Shown here: positions 8,745 to 18,203 of the stretch, piece after piece | Numbering within the stretch: the stretch's first letter is position 1 | Layout of the letters: each line of letters starts with the position of its first letter | Source of the DNA: Paraburkholderia sp. CNPSo 3274 | Lineage (GTDB): Bacteria > Pseudomonadota > Gammaproteobacteria > Burkholderiales > Burkholderiaceae | Reading direction: 5' to 3' | NCBI RefSeq assembly: GCF_024206475.1 | Contig: NZ_JAMBPR010000002.1 | Span: 62,001-126,000, forward strand | DNA length: 64,000 bases | Translations under genes and position numbers: made by a program | Notes under the pieces: generated by a model | Databases searched by the model: none | Seen by the model: the letters and a program-made list of their open reading frames with translations, nothing else | Told to the model about the DNA's origin: nothing

Positions 8745-8800
8745 GTGACATTAAACTCATCGATGATCGTTTTGTCAATAAAGACATTCGAATCTATACT
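8745..8800. promoter_or_regulatory. Divergent promoter/operator module between the dioxygenase cluster and tetR
   Basis: The plus-strand promoter toward tetR is TTGTCA (8772-8777), a 17-bp spacer, then TATACT (8795-8800). The minus-strand promoter toward the dioxygenase is TTGACA (complement of 8773-8778), a 17-bp spacer, then TTTAAT (complement of 8750-8755). The two -35 boxes therefore overlap. TGACATT (8746) and AGACATT (8782) are direct repeats 36 bp apart, and TTGTCA opposes the second copy as a TGTC-N6-GACA inverted repeat. The same layout recurs at 19719-19774 before the paralogous tetR, with 42 of 56 bases identical by hand count. The likely role is a TetR operator that controls both directions at once. 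Confidence 0.75.
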
Positions 8801-8827
8801 GTGGTCATGACCAGACTTGGATCCATC

Positions 8828-9583
8828 ATGACAACCACGACAAAGCGCGGGCCGGTCAGGCGCTCCCCGCCTGCGGCGCCGGCCTCCCCGGCCCCCGTCA
8901 TCGAAGAAAAAGAGCCTCGCGGTGCGCGCCGCAAGCGCGAGACGCGCGCACGTCTGCTCGACGCCGCCCTAAGGCTGATGGCCGAAAAGGGTATGGAAGG
9001 CGTGGCGATCAATGAAATCACAGAGGCCGCCGATGTCGGCTTTGGCTCGTTCTACAACCACTTCGAGTCGAAGGAGGTGATCTACGCAACGCTCGTCGAC
9101 AACGTGTTCGAAGAGTTTGCGAACGTGCTCGATCGCCTCGCGGGGGGCCTTTCCGACCCGGCGGAAGTGGTGGCCGTCTCGGTGCGCCACACGGTCCTGC
9201 GTGCGCGGCACAATCCCGTGTGGGGACGCTTTCTGATACGCGAAGGGTTTTCTGAGCGTGCGTTGAGCCGTGGGCTGGGCCAGCGGCTCCTGCGCGACAT
9301 TCGAAACGGCATCGCTGCAAAGCGATTCGTCGTCGCCGACCCGTTTATTGGCTATCTTGCAGTGGGTGGCACAGTGCTCTCTGCCATCGCGGCCGAACTG
9401 AACTATGTCGTGCCGGGCGCAAGCGCCGCGGGTTTGCTGAAGGAACTGGGTTTCAGCAGCGAGCACTTTCCCGAGCGCACGGCAGCCATGTTGCTGCAAA
9501 TGCTCGGCCTGAAGCGCGCGGAGGCGGAAAAGATTGCCGCGCGTCCACTGCCCGTCGTCGAGGAAGCCGACGAGGCAGCTTGA
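8828..9583 (+). CDS. TetR/AcrR-family transcriptional regulator
   Basis: The 251-residue regulator has a basic tail, then a TetR helix-turn-helix at about residues 42-90 (ARLLDAALRLMAEKGMEGVA through VGFGSFYNHFESKE). The C-terminal ligand domain is alpha-helical. It is paralogous to the regulator at 19803-20573: both share SFYNHF-SKE, DRLA-GLSDPAE, SVRHT-LRA and LSRGLGQRLLRD. ATG 8828 is chosen because GGAT lies five bases upstream and the twin gene has a similar leader length. ATG 8807 sits at the predicted +1 and would give a leaderless form. It is divergent from the dioxygenase cluster, which it probably represses together with itself, with an aromatic compound or CoA ester as likely effector (inference). 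Confidence 0.9.
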   Translation: MTTTTKRGPVRRSPPAAPASPAPVIEEKEPRGARRKRETRARLLDAALRLMAEKGMEGVAINEITEAADVGFGSFYNHFESKEVIYATLVDNVFEEFANVLDRLAGGLSDPAEVVAVSVRHTVLRARHNPVWGRFLIREGFSERALSRGLGQRLLRDIRNGIAAKRFVVADPFIGYLAVGGTVLSAIAAELNYVVPGASAAGLLKELGFSSEHFPERTAAMLLQMLGLKRAEAEKIAARPLPVVEEADEAA

Positions 9584-9588
9584 GCTCG

Positions 9589-9637
9589 GCCAGTCGTGAG
9601 GGGAGCCTGTCTGGCAACCGGCCCCTTCCCGACTGGC
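9589..9637. repeat. Inverted repeat between convergent genes, possible weak terminator
   Basis: GCCAGTCG (9589-9596) and CGACTGGC (9630-9637) form perfect 8-bp arms, with a nested GGGG/CCCC pair inside. The repeat lies between the ends of tetR (9583) and pqiC (9652). There is no clear T-run, so a classic intrinsic terminator is not proven. Confidence 0.35.
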
Positions 9638-9651
9638 GATGCGCCGCGAAT

Positions 9652-10392
9652 CTATACCCCGGAGCGCGGAGCCGCCGCCCTGTCGACCGCGGTTTGCGCG
9701 CCGTCTATAAATTGCGGGCAGGACAGCGTTGTCATTCCCGTTCTGCTGGACGCGCCCGCAGGGCTAAACGGCCGATCCGCCGCGGGCGCAGCGATGTCGC
9801 GCACGACCTCGGCTATCTGATCAGCGATCGCGCTGATCGCATGACGATGCCCGTCGACGATCGCCTGATACCCGCCAGACACGGGCTCGCTGACTACGCT
9901 GTGGCAACTCAGGGTCTCCAGGCCCGCAGACCTGCTTACACTCCATACGACGTCAACCAGTACGTGTGAACCGGGCCACGATTCAAAGCGCTGAACGTCG
10001 ACGCCGACCTGATAGACGGGAACCCCCGCATCACGGCCAACCGCGTTGGCAGCGGACGCGCCGGCCTGCTGGCTCACGCGAGCAGCAAGTGCATCGCGAA
10101 TCTCGTCCGGAAGGGCCGACGACCAGCGATCGTCTTCGAGCACCTGCACCTGGGCCGGGTTGACCTGCACCACAAGCTGACTCCTGGCGACGGCGGCCGG
10201 CACCTTCACCGGGCGTACATCGATCCGCAAAGCGGGGCTTGTCGTATTCTTCGCGATGGTCGGCTCTGCGGCGATTCCGAGCGTATAAAAACGGGTCGCC
10301 GGCGAAGTGCACGCCGTCAGAAGGGCCAGCCCAACGACAGAGACGAGTGTCCTCACCATGGTGCGGGACGAGCGGGATTGCATTGCGATCAT
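9652..10392 (-). CDS. pqiC: PqiC-family outer membrane lipoprotein (ABC-type transport auxiliary)
   Basis: The 246-residue protein has a lipoprotein signal (GLALLTAC lipobox, Cys about residue 28) followed by the motif TRFYTLG typical of the PqiC/YmbA (DUF330) family. PqiC anchors the PqiB tube to the outer membrane. It overlaps pqiB by 4 bp and closes the pqiABC operon. Several in-frame ATGs precede the signal peptide, so the true start may be up to 11 codons downstream (MVRTLVSV). The C-terminal 40 or so residues beyond the family core look low-complexity. Confidence 0.87.
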   Translation of the reverse strand: MIAMQSRSSRTMVRTLVSVVGLALLTACTSPATRFYTLGIAAEPTIAKNTTSPALRIDVRPVKVPAAVARSQLVVQVNPAQVQVLEDDRWSSALPDEIRDALAARVSQQAGASAANAVGRDAGVPVYQVGVDVQRFESWPGSHVLVDVVWSVSRSAGLETLSCHSVVSEPVSGGYQAIVDGHRHAISAIADQIAEVVRDIAAPAADRPFSPAGASSRTGMTTLSCPQFIDGAQTAVDRAAAPRSGV

Positions 10393-11984
10393 TGCTGGTC
10401 TCCTTTTTTGCCAAACAGCAGCGCCTGCGGATGGCGCTCCAGGTATTCGGAGAGCGCATTGAGCGACTGCAGCGTACGCGTGAGTTGCTGCATGGCGTCC
10501 TGAACGTCCGACTGCATCGGCGCCGTCTGCCGCAGCGTCGATTCCGCGGTCGCGAAGGTCTTTTGTGCGGCAGCGAGCGTGTCGCGTGCTTGCGGCACGA
10601 CCTCGGTGTCCATATGCCCGAACAGCTTGCTGGCGTTCTCCAGTGCACCGTCGAGGTGGGCGCCGATCCGGTCGAACGGCACCTGGTTCAGTTTCCTTGC
10701 GATGTCCGCCACCTGCACCTGGAGCTCGTCGAGCGTATTCGGCACGGTCGGCAGTTCGATCGGGTTGCTGTGCACGTCGACACTCGCGCGCGGCGCCTTC
10801 GGGAACATGTCGAGCGCGACATACAACTGTCCCGTCAGGAGATTGCCGGTCCGCAATTGGCCGCGCAGCCCTTCCGTCACCAGATGCTGCAGCATCTCGT
10901 GACCGCCGGGCGTGTCCGGCGCCGGCAGCGCCTCGCTGGAGCGCCGGCTGAGCCGGTCAGGGTAAAACGCCATCGACACCTTCATGCTGAAGCTCTTCTG
11001 CTTTTCGTCGTACTCGATGCCAATCTCGGTCACCTGCCCCAGCGCAATCCCGCGAAGGTCGACAGGTGCGCCAACAGACAGTCCACGCAAAGACTGATTG
11101 AAACGCATGACCACATTGAGCGGCTGGCCGTCGGGCTCGCGCATGGCGTCCGATTCGTCCGCGGCGAGTCGGAACTCCGCCCTATCTGCTGCCGGTCGGC
11201 CAGCGTCCTGCCCGGCCGGAGACTGGAACGCCAGCCCTCCCACGACGACAGTCGCGAGTGATTGCGTATTGAGCTTCAGCCCGTTGGAATCGAGACGCAG
11301 ATCGACGCCGCTTGCATGCCACCACCGCGTATTGCTGCCGACGTACTGGTCGTACGGCGCATTCACGAAGACGTTCACGATGACGCCGGCGCCGTGAGGA
11401 TCGAGGGAGTAGCCAATCACCTGACCCGCCTGGATGCGATGGTAGAAGATGGGGGCGCCGATATCGATCGAGCCCAGCGACTCACCTCGCAGCGTGTACT
11501 GATGCCCCGGCTGTCCCGTGGTGACAATGGGCGGGCTTTCAAGACCGAGGAACGCGGTTTGCCTCCCGGTCGAGCGCCCGATGTCCACGCCGATGTACGC
11601 ACCAGAGAGCAACGTACCGAGGCCGGAAATGCCGTTGGCGCCAATGCGCGGGCGTACCACCCAGAATCGTGTGCCTTGCGTCGCAAATTTCCCTGCGTCC
11701 TTGCTCAACTGGATACTCACGATGACGCGCCGCAAATCGGCGGACAGCGCAATGGCTTGCACGACACCGATTTCAACGTCCTTGTACTTTACCTTCGTCT
11801 TGCCTGCCTCAATGCCCTCCGCGTTATTGAAGGTGACCGTCACGACCGGCCCCTTTTCTGCAACGGATCTGACCACCAGGGCAACCCCGATCAATGCAGA
11901 GATGAGTGGTACTAACCAGATGAGGGATGGCAGCCAACGTTTGCGCGGCTTGAATTCAGGTCCGGATAGATTGGAAAGATGCAT
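10389..11984 (-). CDS. pqiB: PqiB, three-MCE-domain intermembrane transport protein
   Basis: The 531-residue protein has one N-terminal membrane helix (about residues 18-36, LPSLIWLVPLISALIGVALVV), then three MlaD/MCE repeats (beginning near VTVTFNNAEGIEAGKTKV, QYTLRGESLGSIDIGAPI and LNVVMRFNQSLRGLSVGAPV) and a C-terminal helical region. MCE proteins form hexameric tubes that move lipids between the inner and outer membranes. It starts 8 bp after pqiA and overlaps pqiC. The length and domain order match E. coli PqiB. Confidence 0.93.
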   Translation of the reverse strand: MHLSNLSGPEFKPRKRWLPSLIWLVPLISALIGVALVVRSVAEKGPVVTVTFNNAEGIEAGKTKVKYKDVEIGVVQAIALSADLRRVIVSIQLSKDAGKFATQGTRFWVVRPRIGANGISGLGTLLSGAYIGVDIGRSTGRQTAFLGLESPPIVTTGQPGHQYTLRGESLGSIDIGAPIFYHRIQAGQVIGYSLDPHGAGVIVNVFVNAPYDQYVGSNTRWWHASGVDLRLDSNGLKLNTQSLATVVVGGLAFQSPAGQDAGRPAADRAEFRLAADESDAMREPDGQPLNVVMRFNQSLRGLSVGAPVDLRGIALGQVTEIGIEYDEKQKSFSMKVSMAFYPDRLSRRSSEALPAPDTPGGHEMLQHLVTEGLRGQLRTGNLLTGQLYVALDMFPKAPRASVDVHSNPIELPTVPNTLDELQVQVADIARKLNQVPFDRIGAHLDGALENASKLFGHMDTEVVPQARDTLAAAQKTFATAESTLRQTAPMQSDVQDAMQQLTRTLQSLNALSEYLERHPQALLFGKKGDQQ

Positions 11985-11992
11985 CGTCTGTT

Positions 11993-13411
11993 TCAGGATA
12001 TGCGATTGGTGGGGAGAGAAGCAGCCGGAACTTCATCGTTCGCAGTTGGAGCGTCACGCTGCCCCGCGTCCACGTTGTCCCAGATGAGCCGCGGATCGAA
12101 TTGATGCGATGCGAGCATGGTCAGGATCACAACCGCTCCGAAAGCGAGGGCGGCCGGTCCCGCAGTGATGACAGCAAGCGAGCCGAAATGCACCAGTGTG
12201 ACCGTCAGTGCAACGACGAAGACGTCGAGCATCGACCATCGGCCAATGCGCTCGACGAGCCGGTACAGGATTGATCTTTCACGAGCGCGCCATCCCGAAC
12301 CGTGAGAAGCGGCTACCGTGAGAAGCGTGAGAACAACAAGCTTGAGAACCGGCACGAGAACGCTGGCGACAAAAACGACGACAGCAAGGGGCCAGTCTCC
12401 CGATGTCCAGAAATACGCGACGCCGCCAAGGATCGTGTCGTCTTCCGAACCGCCCACGGATGAGGCGTGCATGATCGGCAGCAGGTTCGCCGGAATATAG
12501 GCAAACGCGGCGGCAAGAAGCAGACTGGCCGTTCGCGCCAGGCTGTCCGGCCTGCGTTCGTGCAGTACATGCTGGCATCGGGAGCAGCGCTGGTGGGCCT
12601 CTCCTTCGATACGCCTCTGAACGAGTGCGCACGCGTGACAGCCGACAAGGCCGGCGCGTTGTGCCGTGATGGCGGGCGGTGAGCCGGCTTTGCGCGCCCC
12701 CAATGGCCGTGTGAAACGCCCTCGCCCTGTACTGACTCTCGACCAGCGAACGTCCGCAATTCGAGCACACCTGATTTCGTCACGGACCGCCCAGAGCCTG
12801 CTCGGGTCGAATGAAGCAACAACGCCCAGCATGACAGTCAGCGCGCCCGTTGCGAACAATCCCGGTCCCGGGATCACTTCCGCGATGCTGACCATTTTCA
12901 CGATCGTCACCAGCACGCCGAGCATGAACACCTCGATCATGCCCCACGGCCGAACGAGCTGCACGAGACGCACCATCGCGTTGAATTGAGGTGGCAGTTT
13001 GCCTAGCCGGAGCGGCACCAGCACATATAGCAATGAGAGCAGTTCGATCAACGGGAAGAGTACCGCCGAGCAGAACACCATGATCGCGACGACGCGCATG
13101 TTGCCGGACCAAAGCGAGCGCACGGCGCCAAACAGCGTCGCCTCGGATGTCATGCCGTTCGCGCGTAGCTCGATCACAGGGAAACTCTGCGCGATGCAAA
13201 AAACGATCAATGCGGCGAGCGTCACAGCGCAAATCCAGTCAAGCGGCCATCCGCTACCCGGTAGCGCTGTCATGCCCGCACCGCAGCGCGAACAAGCTGC
13301 GCGGCGCCCTTTGACACGGGAAGGCTTGCGAAACAGCAGATCGCATTCGTGGCAGGCAATTAGTCTCTGATATTCCATACGGAAATAAAGCGGAAATCCG
13401 GGGGCATTCAC
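11993..13411 (-). CDS. pqiA: PqiA, paraquat-inducible inner membrane protein
   Basis: The 472-residue membrane protein has two homologous halves, each with a zinc-ribbon-like cysteine pair set (CHECDLL...CSRCGAGM near the N-terminus; CHACALV...CSRCQHVL near residue 275) followed by about four membrane helices. This is the PqiA/YebS architecture. It partners PqiB and PqiC in an envelope lipid-transport or stress system. No good ribosome-binding site marks the annotated ATG 13411; ATG 13378 (MEYQRLIACHECD) would start right at the conserved domain and may be the true start. Confidence 0.92.
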   Translation of the reverse strand: MNAPGFPLYFRMEYQRLIACHECDLLFRKPSRVKGRRAACSRCGAGMTALPGSGWPLDWICAVTLAALIVFCIAQSFPVIELRANGMTSEATLFGAVRSLWSGNMRVVAIMVFCSAVLFPLIELLSLLYVLVPLRLGKLPPQFNAMVRLVQLVRPWGMIEVFMLGVLVTIVKMVSIAEVIPGPGLFATGALTVMLGVVASFDPSRLWAVRDEIRCARIADVRWSRVSTGRGRFTRPLGARKAGSPPAITAQRAGLVGCHACALVQRRIEGEAHQRCSRCQHVLHERRPDSLARTASLLLAAAFAYIPANLLPIMHASSVGGSEDDTILGGVAYFWTSGDWPLAVVVFVASVLVPVLKLVVLTLLTVAASHGSGWRARERSILYRLVERIGRWSMLDVFVVALTVTLVHFGSLAVITAGPAALAFGAVVILTMLASHQFDPRLIWDNVDAGQRDAPTANDEVPAASLPTNRIS

Positions 13412-13551
13412 ACTGGCGCAACGGCCGAATCACGCGGCCGGCGCGGTGGCCCGTCAATTGATGTGTCCAACGGCCATCGCGTGGCTCGAGCCACTGCTGA
13501 ACGGCGAGGGCGGTCCTGGCGGATCGCCCTCGCGTTTCACGAACGCCTGGG

Positions 13552-15033
13552 TCAATGCGTCGATGCGGTCGTCTGCTGAGTCTGCTGAGCCGAGGGCAGT
13601 TCCCCCATCGCCTGGAACAGTGCGGCTGTATCGCTCATGCGCTGGCTCGCTGCGCGCACTGCGCCGATCTCTGCGTTCAGATACCGCGACTCGCTCGCGT
13701 GCGTTGCCGCCGAAGGCAGCGAGCCCAGGCGGTGGCGCGACGCCGTGTCCTCGAATGCCGTCCGCGCGGCGTCAGCGGCGACTTCGCTCGACGCGAGGGC
13801 CTGTGCGTCGTTATCCAGCGCGGCGAGCGAATTCGCCACGTCCTGGAACGCCGAAAGCACAGTGGACTTGTAATGCAGCACGGTGGCGTCGTAAGTATCG
13901 ACCGATGCACGGCGTTGCGCGAACAGCGCGCCGCCATGGAAGATCGGCTGCGAGAGGCTCGCGCCGATAGCCCAAAGGCCGCCCGCGCCCGAAACCAATG
14001 CCGGCCAGCTGAAGCCGCCGCGACCCATCGCGCCCGTCAGCGACAGGCTCGGGAAAAGTTGCGCCGTTGCCTCGCCCACATCGGCGGCCGCCGCCTTGAC
14101 GGCGCCGTCGGCTGCCTGGATGTCCGGGCGCGAGCGCAACAGGTCCGAAGGCACGGCGACGGGCACGTGCTCTGGCAACGACAGGCTGTCCAGATCCGGC
14201 ACGCTCGGGGCATTGTCCGGTGTACGGCCGATCAGCACCGCGAGTGCATGAACCGCAGTCGCGCGCTGCTGACGCAACTCGGGCAACGTCGCCGCGATGG
14301 AAGCCGCGTCCTGTTTCGACGCAAGCGCCTGGACGCGCGATACTGCGCCCAGCGCGTAGCGCTGCTCGTCCTCGTTCGCCGCATCGTTCGATACGGCAAC
14401 GAGCCGCTCGGTGAGCGCAATCTCGCGATCGAGTGCCGCCACATTGATCGTGGCTGCCACGATGTTTGCAGCGAGCGCACGGCGCGACGCTTCGAGTTCG
14501 AACGCCTGCACATTCACACGGGCCGCGCTCGCCAAGTTCGCATAGCGCGTCTGGCCGAACAGGTCGAACGTGTAATGCGCTTGCAGCTGCCCGGCAAAGA
14601 AGTTGTATTGCACCTGCTCGGGCAGACCGAGCTGGGGCGCGACCGGTGAACGGGCGCGCTGGACCTGCGCGGCGCCGTCGATCGATGGCAGCGTCGATGA
14701 GCCGATCTGCGCGCGCAGTTGCTCTTGCGCCGCAGCGAGCGTACGCTGCGTCGCCGCAAGCGTCGGGCTGTTGCGCAGTCCTTCGTCGACGAGCGCATCC
14801 AGCGCGGCGCAGTGGTAGAGCCGCCACCATTGCGGCCCGGGCGTGGCGCCGACATCGAAGGTCTGCGCAACGCCACCCGCGGCCACCGTCTTCGCCGGCT
14901 GCGCCTGCGCACCGTAGTGCTCGGGCGACGGCATGGCCGGCGCCTCGCCGCTCGGCCCGAACGAGCACGCCGTCACAGCGAGTCCCGCGGCCACGGCCAG
15001 CACGGATGTCTTGTAGGTAAAAGTCATGATCAA
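13552..15033 (-). CDS. RND efflux outer membrane lipoprotein (OprM/NodT family)
   Basis: The 493-residue outer membrane factor of the TolC/OprM type has a lipoprotein signal ending LAVTACSFG (Cys about residue 23) and two OEP repeats with long amphipathic helices (for example the stretch around LAATQRTLAAAQEQLRAQIG and the second around RSRPDIQAADGAVKAAAADVGEATAQLFPSL). It forms the trimeric exit duct of the pump encoded upstream and overlaps that gene by 4 bp. It is the last gene of the operon. Confidence 0.93.
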   Translation of the reverse strand: MIMTFTYKTSVLAVAAGLAVTACSFGPSGEAPAMPSPEHYGAQAQPAKTVAAGGVAQTFDVGATPGPQWWRLYHCAALDALVDEGLRNSPTLAATQRTLAAAQEQLRAQIGSSTLPSIDGAAQVQRARSPVAPQLGLPEQVQYNFFAGQLQAHYTFDLFGQTRYANLASAARVNVQAFELEASRRALAANIVAATINVAALDREIALTERLVAVSNDAANEDEQRYALGAVSRVQALASKQDAASIAATLPELRQQRATAVHALAVLIGRTPDNAPSVPDLDSLSLPEHVPVAVPSDLLRSRPDIQAADGAVKAAAADVGEATAQLFPSLSLTGAMGRGGFSWPALVSGAGGLWAIGASLSQPIFHGGALFAQRRASVDTYDATVLHYKSTVLSAFQDVANSLAALDNDAQALASSEVAADAARTAFEDTASRHRLGSLPSAATHASESRYLNAEIGAVRAASQRMSDTAALFQAMGELPSAQQTQQTTASTH

Positions 15034-18000
15034 CCCTCCGTATGCTCGACGACGACCGGTTGCTCGCCGCGCTCGTCACGACGGACCCTGAAGCACGTCG
15101 CGTAGAGCGCGGGCAGGAAAAACACCGTCAGCACCGTGGCGGTGGTGATGCCGCCCATCAGCGCGGTCGCCATGGGTCCGAAGAAGCCGGAGCGCAGCAG
15201 CGGAATCAGCGCGAGCACGGCGGCGGCGGCCGTCAGCATGATCGGCCTGAAACGCCGCACCGTTGCGCCGATAATGGCGTCAAAGCGCGGGTGCCCCGCC
15301 GCGATGTCCTGATCGATCTGGTCCACCAGAATGACGGAGTTGCGCATGATGATCCCGAACATCGCGATCACACCAAGCAACGCGACGAAGCCAAACGGTT
15401 TGCCAAACAGCAACAGCGCAGTCACCACGCCGATCAGACCCAGCGGTGCGGTGAGCACCACGATGAAGGTGCGCGCGAAGTTCTTCAGCTGGATCATCAG
15501 CAGCGTCAGCACCGCAATGATCATCAGCGGCATTTCCGCGTTGATCGACGTCTGGCCCTTCACGCTCTCCTCGACCGCCCCGCCCACCTCGATCCGGTAG
15601 CCCACAGGCAGCTTTGCGCGCACAGCCGTGAGTGCGTTCTCGATGTCGTGCGTCACGTCGATGCCCTGCGCGTCGCCGCGCACGTCGGCCTGCACGGTGA
15701 TGGTCGGCTGTCGGTCGCGCTCCCAGATCACGCCGTACTCGAGCGTGTCGCGCACATGTCCGAGCGAGCCGAGCGGAACCGGGCCGTTCGGTGTCGGAAT
15801 CGCAAGGCTCGTGAGCTTTGCGGGATCGACGCGCTCGCTCTTCGGCGCACGCAGATCGACGTTGATCAGCTTGTCGCGCTCGCGGTACTGCGTGACGGTG
15901 TAGCCGGACAGCGTCATGGCGAGGAAGCTCGAAACGTCCGCTGACGTGACGCCAAGCTGGCGCGCGCGGTTCTGGTCGATCTCGAACGAGATCGAGCGTT
16001 CGGCCGGCTCGTCCCAGTCAAACTGGACGTTGCGCGTGCGCGAATCGGCACGGACTTTCCCCGCGACCGTTTCCGCGATCGATCGCACCGTCGCGATATC
16101 GTCACCGCTCACGCGGAACTTGATCGGAAAGCCCACGGGCGGACCGTTTTCGAGTCGTGCCACACGTGTGCGAGCACCGGAAAAGTCCTTCTCCAGTTTC
16201 GCGTCGAGCCAGTGCATCAGTTCCTCGCGTGTTTCGACGTCTTTCGCCGTGATCACGAACTGCGCGAAGTTGGGTTGCTGCAGCTGCTGGTCGAGCGGCA
16301 GGTAAAAGCGCGGCGCGCCCGTGCCGACGAAGTCGACGTAGTGGTCGATCCCGGGCTTGCCATCGAGGACCTTCTCGAGGCGCTTTGATTCACGTAACGT
16401 CGCCTCGAACGAAGCGCCTTCCGGCAGCCTGAGGTCGACCAGCAGTTCGGGCCGCTCGGAGTTCGGGAAGAACTGCTGCGGCACGCGCGTGAATGCCGCC
16501 ATCGCAATAACGAAGAGCACGACGGTGACCCCGAGCACGACCCAGCGTCGGTCGATACACGACGCGACCCAGCCCGACAGACGCCGGTAAAAGCCCGTGT
16601 TGTAGACATCATGTTCATGGTCATGGCCACCGCTCGCGTGAGCCTTGCTCTCAGGAAGCAGATGGAAGCCCAGCAACGGCACCAGCACGACTGCAGCGAA
16701 CCACGAAACGACGAGCGCAATGGCCGATACCTCGAAGATCGAGCGTGTGTATTCACCCGTGCTCGATTTCGCGAGCGCGATCGGCAGGAAGCCCGCGACC
16801 GTGACGAGTGTGCCCGTCAGCATCGGGAATGCGGTGCTCGTGTAGGCAAAGGCCGCCGCGCGCATGCGGCTCCAGCCCTGCTCCAGCTTCACGGCCATCA
16901 TTTCGACGGCGATGATGGCATCGTCGACGAGCAGCCCGAGCGCGAGCACGAGCGTACCGAGCGAAACCTTGTCGAGCCCGATACCGAATAGATGCATGCA
17001 CAGCGCCGTCACGGCCAGCACAATCGGAATCGTGATGACGACGACCATGCCCGTGCGCAGGCCGAGCGAAACGAGGCTGACAACCAGCACGATCGCCACC
17101 GCTTCGCCAACCGCCTCGACGAAGTCGTCTACAGAGTGCTTGACCGCGTGCGGCATGCTTGAAACCGGCACGAGCTTCAGACCGGCCGGCAGCGACGCCT
17201 GCAATTCCGCCGTCTTCGCGTCGAGTGCCCGGCCGAGGTCAATGACGTCGCCCCCCTTTTGCATCGTTACCCCGATGCCGAGCACAGCGTGGCTGCCAAC
17301 GCGCATCTGCGTGACGGGCGGATCGTCATAACCGCGCTTGATGGTTGCAATATCGCCAAGACGGAACGAGCGGTTGTTGACCGTGATCAGCGTGTCCGCG
17401 AGCGCCTGTTCATTCTTGAACGCGCCGCTCGGCCGCACGAATACGCGGTCGTCCGCCGTCGTAACGGTGCCGACGGGTGCGACGGTGTTCTGCGCGTCGA
17501 TTGCATGAGCGAGTTGCTGCGGCGTGATCGACAGACGCGTGAGTTGCGCGTTCGAAATCTCGACAAAGATATGCTGATCAGGGTCACCGAAGTAATCGAC
17601 CTTCGCGACGCCCGGCACGCGCAGCAAAACCGTGCGCAGCTGATCCGCATAGTCATGCACTTGCGCGGGCGTAAAGCCATCGCCTTCGAGCGCGTAGATG
17701 TTCGTGTAGACGTCACCGAACTCATCGTTGAAGAAGGGACCGGCCGTTCCCCTCGGCAGCGTCGCCGCGATATCGCCCACCTTCTTGCGGACCTGGTACC
17801 AGGTCTCGGGCACCTCCTTGACAGGCGCCGAGTCCTTCATCGCGAAGAAGATCATCGACTCGCCGGGGCGCGAGTAGCTCTTGATGTTGTCGACATACGG
17901 CGCCGCCTGCAGCTGGCGGCCAATCCGGTCCGTGATCTGTTCCTGTACTTCGCGGGCGGTGGCGCCCGGCCAGTACGTCTTGATGACCATCGTCCGGAAC

Positions 18001-18203
18001 GTGAACGGCGGGTCTTCCGATTGCGCAAGCTGGGTATAGCCGATCACCCCAAAAAGCGTGGCCAGCCCGATCAGGAAAATCACGAGCTGCTGGTGCCGCA
18101 GCGCCCATGCAGAGAGGTTAAAGCCCGTACCGCTAGCGCTTTGCTCGCCAGAAGCGTTCGCCGGCGCGCTGTCGAGCGCGTGTTCGTGGTCGCGCGCGTT
18201 CAT
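15030..18203 (-). CDS. RND-family efflux permease (HAE1-type)
   Basis: The 1057-residue inner membrane pump has twelve predicted membrane helices in two repeats, each preceding a large periplasmic loop. Proton-relay acidic residues fall in the LVLALGLLVDDAIIAVEMM helix near residue 420. The pattern after the first helix (SEDPPFTFRTMVIKTYWPGA) is nearer to the TriC-like branch than to AcrB. It would export organic compounds from the periplasm or inner leaflet. It overlaps both partner genes by 4 bp (ATGA), giving tight coupling. Substrate is unknown; the position suggests protection against aromatic intermediates. Confidence 0.94.
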   Translation of the reverse strand: MNARDHEHALDSAPANASGEQSASGTGFNLSAWALRHQQLVIFLIGLATLFGVIGYTQLAQSEDPPFTFRTMVIKTYWPGATAREVQEQITDRIGRQLQAAPYVDNIKSYSRPGESMIFFAMKDSAPVKEVPETWYQVRKKVGDIAATLPRGTAGPFFNDEFGDVYTNIYALEGDGFTPAQVHDYADQLRTVLLRVPGVAKVDYFGDPDQHIFVEISNAQLTRLSITPQQLAHAIDAQNTVAPVGTVTTADDRVFVRPSGAFKNEQALADTLITVNNRSFRLGDIATIKRGYDDPPVTQMRVGSHAVLGIGVTMQKGGDVIDLGRALDAKTAELQASLPAGLKLVPVSSMPHAVKHSVDDFVEAVGEAVAIVLVVSLVSLGLRTGMVVVITIPIVLAVTALCMHLFGIGLDKVSLGTLVLALGLLVDDAIIAVEMMAVKLEQGWSRMRAAAFAYTSTAFPMLTGTLVTVAGFLPIALAKSSTGEYTRSIFEVSAIALVVSWFAAVVLVPLLGFHLLPESKAHASGGHDHEHDVYNTGFYRRLSGWVASCIDRRWVVLGVTVVLFVIAMAAFTRVPQQFFPNSERPELLVDLRLPEGASFEATLRESKRLEKVLDGKPGIDHYVDFVGTGAPRFYLPLDQQLQQPNFAQFVITAKDVETREELMHWLDAKLEKDFSGARTRVARLENGPPVGFPIKFRVSGDDIATVRSIAETVAGKVRADSRTRNVQFDWDEPAERSISFEIDQNRARQLGVTSADVSSFLAMTLSGYTVTQYRERDKLINVDLRAPKSERVDPAKLTSLAIPTPNGPVPLGSLGHVRDTLEYGVIWERDRQPTITVQADVRGDAQGIDVTHDIENALTAVRAKLPVGYRIEVGGAVEESVKGQTSINAEMPLMIIAVLTLLMIQLKNFARTFIVVLTAPLGLIGVVTALLLFGKPFGFVALLGVIAMFGIIMRNSVILVDQIDQDIAAGHPRFDAIIGATVRRFRPIMLTAAAAVLALIPLLRSGFFGPMATALMGGITTATVLTVFFLPALYATCFRVRRDERGEQPVVVEHTEG

